DNA of 64,000 nt, from contig NZ_NFJW01000007.1 of assembly GCF_002160065.1 (NCBI RefSeq), positions 56,609-120,608 of the forward strand, in the 5' to 3' direction. The position numbers and the translations under genes are program-made. This document shows, in pieces, positions 1 through 7,423 of the stretch. Each line of letters starts with the position of its first letter. Position 1 is the first letter of the stretch. This DNA comes from Collinsella sp. An2. GTDB lineage: Bacteria; Actinomycetota; Coriobacteriia; Coriobacteriales; Coriobacteriaceae. The notes under the pieces were generated by a model. That model had not been told where the DNA came from, ran no database searches, and saw nothing but the letters and a program-made list of their open reading frames with translations.

Positions 1-402
1 GTCGCTTGCCGCACCAGGCACCACCGCGGCCGAGCCCGAATAAGCTCCCGAAGCGTCATCCGGGGTGTCTGGGGCAAGCACCATCCCGTGATGCTCCCAT
101 CGCACCAAATCACGGCTTGTCACGTGCCCCCACCCGCGCGGCGCATGAGGCTGCGGCCACTCGGGGCTGTACTGGTGGAACACGTGATAGACGCCACGGA
201 ACTGGCAGAGTCCGTTGGGGTCGTTGAGCCAGCCGGTCGGCGGCATGATGTGAAAGCCCATGCGCCAGCGTTTCAGGACCTCCTTGTCCAGCGTCGCGGA
301 AGGGTCCTCGGCGGCACGCGCCGAAAGGTCGCCCCGCCCTTCTGGCACCGTCACTTCCGTCGGAATCTGGACCGCCGCTTCGCGCTGCATGACCGTGGAC
401 AT
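1..402 (-). CDS. Glycoside hydrolase family 32 (sucrose-6-phosphate hydrolase), N-terminal part, truncated by the window edge
   Basis: Reverse-strand reading from ATG at 402: MSTVMQREAAVQIPTEVTVPEGRGDL...MGFHIMPPTGWLNDPNGLCQFRGVYHVFHQYSPEWP. WLNDPNG and the HVFHQY context are GH32 hallmarks. Open at position 1, so absent from the ORF track. Confidence 0.9.
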   Translation of the reverse strand, partial: MSTVMQREAAVQIPTEVTVPEGRGDLSARAAEDPSATLDKEVLKRWRMGFHIMPPTGWLNDPNGLCQFRGVYHVFHQYSPEWPQPHAPRGWGHVTSRDLVRWEHHGMVLAPDTPDDASGAYSGSAAVVPGAASD

Positions 403-488
403 CGTTCTCCCATCGTTCTCGTTCGTCCCGAACAGCCGGCGGGACACGCACGGCATCCCGCCGGCGACATATTGCGTCGTGAAGGCTT

Positions 489-584
489 CTAGGGAAACAC
501 CGATCAAAGCATTCCGTACCCGGCCCCGCCGCGCCGGGCGCCTACGGCCCCGAGCACGAGAGCCTTCAATCAGCGTTTCCCTAG
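489..584. repeat. ~96-bp MITE-like element with imperfect terminal inverted repeats
   Basis: CTAGGGAAACACCGATCAAAGC (489-510) versus reverse complement of 562-584, CTAGGGAAACGCTGATTGAAGGC, flanking a GC-rich core. Confidence 0.5.
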
Positions 585-602
585 GCTACCGCACGATTCG
601 GC

Positions 603-2582
603 CTAGCGCACGTCGATGAGCGCATCGCCCGGCTTGACCGTAGCGCCCGCATGGGCCTCGACCGTGTCGTAGGTGGGCGTGTTGGCCACGATCACCGGCG
701 TCACGGGGTTGAGCCCCGCAGCCTTGATGGCCTCAAGGTCGATGTCGAGAAGCAGCTGGCCGCGCTCGACATGGTCACCCACCTTGGCATGCGCCGTGAA
801 GGGCTTGCCCTCAAGCGTCACCGTATCGATGCCCACATGCATGAGCAGCTCGCAGCCACTGTCGGAAATCATGCCCACGGCATGTCCCGTGTCGGCGAAG
901 ACGGTGATGGTACCCGAAACCGGGGCGAATAGCTTGCCCTCGCTCGGGACGACCGCGGCGCCCTTGCCCATGATCTCGCCGGCAAAGACGGGGTCGGGAA
1001 CCTCGCTCATGGGAATGGCCTGGCCGGCAATCGGCGATGCGATGGTCTCTGCGACCGCAGGAGCGTCTTCGGCCTTAGGCGTGGCAGCAGAGAGCGCAGC
1101 GTCGGCAGCAGCGGCGGAAAGTGCGGCTGCGGTCTCGGCATCGTCGGCAGGGGCGGCCACCGACGCCTGGACGGTAGGCGCAGCCTCCTCCTCGACGGGG
1201 TCGCGATAGAGCATGAAGGAGATGCCGAAGGCCACAAGTCCCGCGATGGCGAACATGATCGCATACTGAACAGGCTGGTTCAGGCACAGCAGGATGCCGA
1301 AGATGCCCGTGACACCGGTGCCGTTGGCAGCAAGGCCGACGATGGAGGCGAACATGGCGCCCAGGCCGCCGCCGATGCAGCCGGCGATGAAGGGCTTAAA
1401 GAAGCGCAGGTTCACACCGAAGATGGCGGGCTCGGTAATGCCCATGAACGCCGAGAGCGACGACGGAAGGGCAAGCGAACGAATCTTGACGTCATGCGTC
1501 TTGAGCGCGACGGCAAGCGCGGCACCGGCCTGGCCGATGTTTGCGGCGCTCGCGAGCGGCAGCCAGTAGGTCACGCCGTACTGTGCGATCTGACCGAGGT
1601 CGATAGTAGTGTACATCTGGTGGATGCCGGTGACGACCGTCGGCGCATACAGCGCGCCCATGATAAGCGAGCCCAGACCGAGCGGCAGCGTCAGCAGCCA
1701 CTGAATGGCACCGAGGATAGCGTTTTCTGCCCAGACGAAGATGGGGCCGACGGCAATCATGACGATGTAGGCGGTGACAGCGACCGAGACCAGCGGGGTC
1801 ACGAACAGGTCAAAGGCCTCGGGAACCACCTTGTGCAGACGCTTCTCGAAGAAGGCAAGGATGCCTGCGGCGATAACGATGGGGATGACGTGTCCCTGAT
1901 AGCCCACCCACTCGATGCTGTAGACGCCGGGGATGACCGCAAAGGTCTGCGCCACGCCGTCGGTCGCGACGGTGTTGGCGTTTTGCAGGGCCGGGTTGAT
2001 GAGAATCATGCCCATGACCGCGCCCAGATACGGGTTGGCACCGAAGGCCTTGGCGGCCGAGAATCCGATGAGAATCTGCAGGAAGGTGAACGCCGTGTTG
2101 GAAACGAGGTTCAGGATCTGGTACCAGGCGTTATCGGTCGCAAGCGTGATAAACCCGTTCGAATCCATGAAGGAGAGTGCGCTCATGATGCCCAGCAGCA
2201 GGCCCGAGGCCACGATTGCCGGGATGATGGGCACGAAGACGTCGCCCAACAGCTTGATTGCGCGCATGAAGGGGTTCTTCTGCTGCCCCGCCGCGGCGGC
2301 CTTGGCCTCCTCCTTGGAGGCGGCGCTGATGTTGCCGAGCGCGATGAACTCGTCGTAGACCTTATTGACCGTACCGGTGCCGTAGATGACCTGCAGCTGG
2401 CCGGACGCCTTGAAGTTGCCCTTTGCACCGATGGCATTGTCCACCGCTTGCTGGTTCACCTTCGAGTCATCGGCAAGCACCAGACGCAGACGCGTCGCGC
2501 AGTGCGCCGCCGAGACCACGTTGCCGGGTCCGCCGATTGCGTCCAGAATCTGTTGGGCCGCCTGCCTATAGTCAAGCGCCAT
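603..2582 (-). CDS. PTS beta-glucoside/sucrose-type transporter subunit IIBCA
   Basis: N-terminal IIB (CATRLRLVL), IIC membrane domain (GITEPAIFGVNLR), C-terminal IIA (FAPVSGT...HVGIDTVTLEGKPFTAH). Start MALDYRQAAQQ preferred over the long ORF start. Confidence 0.93.
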   Translation of the reverse strand: MALDYRQAAQQILDAIGGPGNVVSAAHCATRLRLVLADDSKVNQQAVDNAIGAKGNFKASGQLQVIYGTGTVNKVYDEFIALGNISAASKEEAKAAAAGQQKNPFMRAIKLLGDVFVPIIPAIVASGLLLGIMSALSFMDSNGFITLATDNAWYQILNLVSNTAFTFLQILIGFSAAKAFGANPYLGAVMGMILINPALQNANTVATDGVAQTFAVIPGVYSIEWVGYQGHVIPIVIAAGILAFFEKRLHKVVPEAFDLFVTPLVSVAVTAYIVMIAVGPIFVWAENAILGAIQWLLTLPLGLGSLIMGALYAPTVVTGIHQMYTTIDLGQIAQYGVTYWLPLASAANIGQAGAALAVALKTHDVKIRSLALPSSLSAFMGITEPAIFGVNLRFFKPFIAGCIGGGLGAMFASIVGLAANGTGVTGIFGILLCLNQPVQYAIMFAIAGLVAFGISFMLYRDPVEEEAAPTVQASVAAPADDAETAAALSAAAADAALSAATPKAEDAPAVAETIASPIAGQAIPMSEVPDPVFAGEIMGKGAAVVPSEGKLFAPVSGTITVFADTGHAVGMISDSGCELLMHVGIDTVTLEGKPFTAHAKVGDHVERGQLLLDIDLEAIKAAGLNPVTPVIVANTPTYDTVEAHAGATVKPGDALIDVR

Positions 2583-2637
2583 AGGACCACCTTTCCCTTT
2601 CCTATGCCCTACGCTCAATGGGTTCCGACTTGGTGTA

Positions 2638-2667
2638 TGAAATCGTTCCCATATGAAATCGTTCTCA
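2638..2667. promoter_or_regulatory. Tandem LacI-family operator candidates upstream of the PTS gene
   Basis: TGAAATCGTTCCCA (2638-2651) and TGAAATCGTTCTCA (2654-2667); reverse strand TGAGAACGATTTCA is a near-palindrome with central CG typical of LacI-family operators. Confidence 0.6.
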
Positions 2668-2948
2668 CCATACGCCGGACATCGGGTTACAAGCCTTCTT
2701 TGACAGACTTTTGATTGTGGGCGGTAGGTATTTATCGGTAAACGGCAGGAGGTCCGTCTAGCAAGACGCTCTGTGCGCTCGGCAGCAAAAGCCATTCTAC
2801 AGGCGTCGCTAGCAAATTGTGCCGCCGCTTTGCCGCGGGCCGAGAGGACGGCCCGTGCATCGTCGATAAAGCCTACCGATTATCCTGAGCATGCGTCCCG
2901 TCCGACATCACCCCGTCGGGCGGGACGCGCGCCATGCATGTCCGGTGC

Positions 2949-3941
2949 CTACGCAGGGCAGTCGGTCGAATCCCTCATCACGATCTCGAATCCCATCTTG
3001 ACCTCTCGCGGCACCATATCGTCGCTCGTCATGAGGCCCACCAGCATCTTGGCGGCCTCGACGCCCGAGGTCTTGTAATGGTGATGCACCGTCGTAAGCC
3101 GCGGCGTCACCACCTGCGACAGCTCGCTGTCGCCCACGCCGGTCACCTGCACGTCACGCGGCACCTCGATGCCGTTTTCGCGCAGGCAGGTAAGGGCGCC
3201 GTAGGCGATGGAGTCCGTCGCACACACAATGGCGTCCACCTGCGGATACGAGGCAAGCAGCTGCTCGCAGCACCCATAGCCTCCATCGACCGAGAAATCC
3301 GCGACCAGCTGGGCCTCGTCGGGAACATGCACGTCGCGCGAGCGGCAGGCTGCCAAAAAGCCATCGTGGCGCTGCCGGCCGGCAGCGACGTCCTCTTCAA
3401 AGACGCCGATGTACGCCGGGTGCTCGGCGCGCTCGAGCACGCGCTCGGTCACCTCGCGCAGCGCCCCAAAGTCATCCTGATAGACACAGGACCGGCCCGA
3501 AAGCACCTGGTCGAGCACCACGAGTGGAACGGGCAGCTGGTCCAGGACCTCGCGATGCGCCGGGGTGAAGACCGTGGCCACCAGAATGACGCCGTCAACC
3601 TTGCTGCGCTCGGAAAAGAGTCGCAGAAACTCGACCTCGCGCGCTGCATCGTTGTCCGTATTGGCAAGCAGCACCTGGTAGCCGGCATCGTTGAGAACAG
3701 ACGTGATACCGGCCGTCATGCGACCGACCGACGTTGAATTGATCTTGGGAATCACGACACCCACCACGTAGGACTTGCCGGTGCGCAGCGACTTCGCCTG
3801 CTGCGAGGGGACGTATCCCGTCTGCTCGATGACGCGGCGAATCGCGACGCGCTTCTCTTGGGAGACATAGCCGTCGTTGAGGTAGCGAGAGACCGTGGCG
3901 CGAGACACGCCCGCCATCTGTGCGATCTGGTTGATATCCAT
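2949..3941 (-). CDS. LacI family transcriptional regulator
   Basis: MDINQIAQMAGVSRATVSRYLNDGYVSQEKR HTH plus periplasmic-binding-like effector domain. Confidence 0.93.
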   Translation of the reverse strand: MDINQIAQMAGVSRATVSRYLNDGYVSQEKRVAIRRVIEQTGYVPSQQAKSLRTGKSYVVGVVIPKINSTSVGRMTAGITSVLNDAGYQVLLANTDNDAAREVEFLRLFSERSKVDGVILVATVFTPAHREVLDQLPVPLVVLDQVLSGRSCVYQDDFGALREVTERVLERAEHPAYIGVFEEDVAAGRQRHDGFLAACRSRDVHVPDEAQLVADFSVDGGYGCCEQLLASYPQVDAIVCATDSIAYGALTCLRENGIEVPRDVQVTGVGDSELSQVVTPRLTTVHHHYKTSGVEAAKMLVGLMTSDDMVPREVKMGFEIVMRDSTDCPA

Positions 3942-4081
3942 GGTGCCGCCTCCTTCGATGCTCTCGAGTCTACCGCAGCGCTTGAACACCCGGCAAGCAA
4001 ATGGCCGGGAGGGAGCACGAAGCACCATCCTCCCGGCCTGAGCGACAGCCAGCCCTGTCCTTGTTACAACGTATGTCGCCG

Positions 4082-4570
4082 CTAGCGCGTACGCTCGATC
4101 TCGACCGCTACGCTCGAAAGCGGCAGCCCGATGGGTGCCCAGGGCTTCTCGAGCTTAAGGCGTACGCCAAGCAACATCGGGTAGCGGCCAAGAAGATAGG
4201 CCGTAAGCGCCTCCGCCGCCGCCTCGATAAGCTTGTAGGTATGATCGTGCATAAAAGCAACGATGTCGTGGCATACGGCACCGTAGTCGATCGAGGCGTC
4301 CAGGTCGTCGTTCTCGCCGGCGGTGCGCAGGTTGGCGTAGAGCGTCGCGGACACCACGAACTTCTGTCCCAGCTCGGTCTCGGCGGGATAGACGCCGTGG
4401 TTCGCAAACACCTCAAGACCCGAGATGACAATCTTGTCGGCGCGCTCAAGCATGCCGGGCTCGACCGTCGCGAGCTCGCGACGCGCCACCGGCAGCCCCG
4501 CCTTGTCGCGATGTGCCAGCCGGCGCTCCTCCCCCGCCGAAGTATCTTCGGGAAGCTTCTTGTCTGCCAT
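4082..4570 (-). CDS. folB: Dihydroneopterin aldolase-like (FolB) protein
   Basis: KIVISGLEVFANHGVYPAETELGQKFVV...SIDYGAVCHDIVAFM...LIEAAAE. Confidence 0.88.
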   Translation of the reverse strand: MADKKLPEDTSAGEERRLAHRDKAGLPVARRELATVEPGMLERADKIVISGLEVFANHGVYPAETELGQKFVVSATLYANLRTAGENDDLDASIDYGAVCHDIVAFMHDHTYKLIEAAAEALTAYLLGRYPMLLGVRLKLEKPWAPIGLPLSSVAVEIERTR

Positions 4571-4719
4571 GGATATCAACTCCATCCTCTGTGCGGGCGC
4601 TTCTATGGGCGCCTACACCGTCCTAGTATTCCAAGGATGTTCTATACCCAATTGGCCAGGCTGCCAAAGCGTGGCGGTGCACCCGCCGTAACTGCGACGC
4701 CCGCGCTGGCCGCTTGACA

Positions 4720-5256
4720 TTAGACGCAAATGATGAGGTTCTTCTTGGACTCAGACCAGCTGCAGGCGGCACGGACCTCGGGCTGGCAGGCAAAACAGGC
4801 ACGCGAGGCCTTGTCGGCCTGGTAAAGCAGCCGCTCGAGTGGTTCGGCATCGTCGCGCAGGCGGCGATGGCCTCGAATGGCCGTCAGCATCGCGGCGCGC
4901 TCATCGTCGGAGAAGTGAGCCCCCTCCGGCAAGCTCGCAAGAATCTCCCCCGCAAGACGCTCCCCGGCAAGCTCGTGCGGCTCACCGGACTCATACTGTG
5001 TCGCCTTGCCAACGTCATGCAACAGCGCCGTCGCATACACGACCTCGCGGTCAAGGCCAAACCCAAACTCCAGGTTGCGCGCCCACATGATGCGCGCCGT
5101 GTCGATAAGGTGCTGCACGCCGTGGCGGCAAAACACCCGGTCCTGCTCGAGCGCGCCAAGCCGCGCTAACTCGCGCTGAAACACCGAGTGCTCCCACACG
5201 GCCTGCACCCGCGGCATCGGTGCAAGCCCCTGCTTATGCGGAACGCTTTCAGCCAT
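4720..5256 (-). CDS. HD-domain phosphohydrolase
   Basis: RHGVQHLIDTARIMW...ATALLHDVGKATQYE...AIRGHR HD motif. Confidence 0.82.
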   Translation of the reverse strand: MAESVPHKQGLAPMPRVQAVWEHSVFQRELARLGALEQDRVFCRHGVQHLIDTARIMWARNLEFGFGLDREVVYATALLHDVGKATQYESGEPHELAGERLAGEILASLPEGAHFSDDERAAMLTAIRGHRRLRDDAEPLERLLYQADKASRACFACQPEVRAACSWSESKKNLIICV

Positions 5257-5305
5257 GCGGCCCCCTTCATCCTCGTTGTGGTACGCCGATACGCACACGC
5301 GGCAA

Positions 5306-5905
5306 TTACATGCTGTGCGTCGAATAGATCTGCTCGTCCTGCCAAAGCTGAACGGCCTCGGCAAGCGAGCAGCCGCGCTCGGCGGCCGCGGCGCGCGTGG
5401 CATTGAGGTCGATAAGCCGCTGGTTGGACGAGCCGTGAAAGCGCAGCGAGATATCGTAGAGTTCCTGCACCCAGGGTCCATCGACGAGAACGTCGATACA
5501 GTCGAGCAGGCGATCCGTCACGTCGGTGTGGTGCTTGGCTCCCGACATGAGCTCGTCAAGCGTGTCGCCCGTAAAGCACCAGATCGTCTTGGCGGGAGCG
5601 CCGCCGGCGTGCTCTCCGCGAGGGAAACGTTCGCGAACCCGCTCGACAAAGTCCACGAGCCCCGCCTGGTTCTCGGGCTCCATAGGCTCGCCGCCCAGGA
5701 TGGTGAGTCCGTCGCAGAACTCATGGTCCAGGCTGTCGATGATCTTATCCTCAACCTCACGCGTAAAGGGCTCGCCCGCCTTGAAGCTCCAAGCACCCGA
5801 GTTGAAGCACCCCGGGCAGCCGCGCCGGCATCCGCTCACAAAGAGCGACGTACGCACGCCCTCCCCATTGGCGATATCGAAGTACTTGATCTCGGCGTAG
5901 TTCAT
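5306..5905 (-). CDS. nrdG: Anaerobic ribonucleoside-triphosphate reductase activating protein
   Basis: VSGCRRGCPGCFN radical-SAM CxxxxxxC/CxxC context, LTILGGEPM. Confidence 0.92.
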   Translation of the reverse strand: MNYAEIKYFDIANGEGVRTSLFVSGCRRGCPGCFNSGAWSFKAGEPFTREVEDKIIDSLDHEFCDGLTILGGEPMEPENQAGLVDFVERVRERFPRGEHAGGAPAKTIWCFTGDTLDELMSGAKHHTDVTDRLLDCIDVLVDGPWVQELYDISLRFHGSSNQRLIDLNATRAAAAERGCSLAEAVQLWQDEQIYSTHSM

Positions 5906-7074
5906 AGTTCCCCCTTTGCGGCATCTCGCTGTGGGAAACACCGCTCATGCTCTGCCTTGTACTCTCTCACGCGATCGATACGGGCATCAGCGCCAAAATG
6001 AATAATTGAGCATCCGTCAAATTCCTGCGGAGTAGACTCCATTGCAGCAAAGGTCCACGTCACTACAACCGTATTACCATCAGCGCCCTCCACAACGTCG
6101 TGGATATCCCACGAACTGACACGTTGCACTGCCAGCATATGGTCAATCCATCCGTGTAGCTCTGCTGCACCATCGTAGATAGGGCCGCAGCATTCTTCAT
6201 ATCGGCATCGGGGAGAAAACAGCTCGTCGAAATGCGAGAAATCGCGCGAGACCCACATCGCAAAATAGGAACGTACCGCTTGCTCCATCTGCCCTTGAAC
6301 CAAACCGGATGCCCTCGCAGGAACTCCCACCATCTTCGCATAGGGATTGTCGCGCAAAAACGTTTCGGTATGCGTCAGAGACACTCCATAACGCGTCGGC
6401 TCAGAAACTAGCATCCTAAATAACTCGACCGTCATTCTCCCGATATTGAGCGGCTCAAACGCCGGGTCCTTTGGGTCAAAAAGATGTTCGTGGTGAGCGA
6501 TGCGATTGCGCGCGGTATTTACAAGGCGAATCTTTGCGTCAAGCTCAGAACGGTCAGTACCTTTTGGCCACGCATGACGAAGATAGGGGATCCAAAGCGT
6601 GCGCTCATGAGCACGATCCGTCAGATGCGCCCAAAATCCAAAGGAAAGATGCGAGATGACACTCCCCGCCTGGGGCGACAGGACGCCATGGGGAATAGCA
6701 GCATCGATAGCGCGCCGATTGAGCGTATTCACATCGCGCTGCTCCCCCGAGCGCATCGTGCGCAACAACGGCGCGCGCACCGGCGATGCGTCGTCAAAGA
6801 GCCAATGGCATCCCTCATGATTCCAAGAGGAAAGAACGCGGTCGTATACGTTTCTCAGAGCGACTTCAAAATAGGAAATGTCTTTGAGAAGGGCAGCGCC
6901 TAAATCAAGGTTCCATTCGTAGAGCGCCAGAGCGCGTCGAGGATCTCCGTCACATGCATCGAGATACCGCTGGAAGCGAGGAGCAGAGAGCCATGACTCC
7001 GCCCATGCACGCACGTCATCGCTCGTTCGTCCCTCCCTCATTTGAGCCCTCCAAAAACGATGCCCCGGTGACAT
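5902..7074 (-). CDS. Abi-like (Abi_2/AbiD-F type) protein with C-terminal SnoaL/NTF2-like domain
   Basis: N-terminal LYEWNLDLGAALLKDISYFEVALRNVYD ... NTARNRIAHHE (Abi-type RNxxAHxE); C-terminal YFAMWVSRDFSHFDELFSPRCRYEECCGPIYDGAAELHGWIDHML is NTF2/SnoaL-like. Stop overlaps the nrdG start as ATGA. Confidence 0.7.
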   Translation of the reverse strand: MSPGHRFWRAQMREGRTSDDVRAWAESWLSAPRFQRYLDACDGDPRRALALYEWNLDLGAALLKDISYFEVALRNVYDRVLSSWNHEGCHWLFDDASPVRAPLLRTMRSGEQRDVNTLNRRAIDAAIPHGVLSPQAGSVISHLSFGFWAHLTDRAHERTLWIPYLRHAWPKGTDRSELDAKIRLVNTARNRIAHHEHLFDPKDPAFEPLNIGRMTVELFRMLVSEPTRYGVSLTHTETFLRDNPYAKMVGVPARASGLVQGQMEQAVRSYFAMWVSRDFSHFDELFSPRCRYEECCGPIYDGAAELHGWIDHMLAVQRVSSWDIHDVVEGADGNTVVVTWTFAAMESTPQEFDGCSIIHFGADARIDRVREYKAEHERCFPQRDAAKGEL

Positions 7075-7287
7075 GGAAACCAGCGGTCACACGGGGCTTG
7101 CATACGTAACTATACCCGATTCTCGCTGCAAACAAAAGAAGCTCGCACTTCTATCTTTCATCCCGACACCCAAGCGTTCCAAAGTGCAAGCCCCAACGGC
7201 AGTGGCCGTCACAGCCACGCCCCCCCATGTGCCCGTTCTCTTATAAAAGCCGAACCTGTGGTGACCCAGCGCAGCCGATTCACCGTA

Positions 7288-7393
7288 GGCCTGCCGCCTT
7301 GGATATTCCCAAAGGGAGTTTCCCGCAGGCGCGTCGCGCAACGCGCGACCCGCCGAGGACCACGACCGAAGGGAATATCCCGGGCGGCAGGCC
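7288..7393. repeat. Nested inverted-repeat element between nrdD and the abi-like gene (candidate structured RNA or terminator)
   Basis: 23-nt arms 7288-7310 (GGCCTGCCGCCTTGGATATTCCC) and 7371-7393 (GGGAATATCCCGGGCGGCAGGCC), 2 non-complementary positions; internal hairpin GTCGCGC-AAC-GCGCGAC at 7333-7349. Confidence 0.75.
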
Positions 7394-7423
7394 GACCGAG
7401 CGCATACTCGACCGGCTACGCCC

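Noticed and set aside
1494-2714. 406-aa + strand ORF
   Set aside because: Antisense to the PTS EIIBCA gene.
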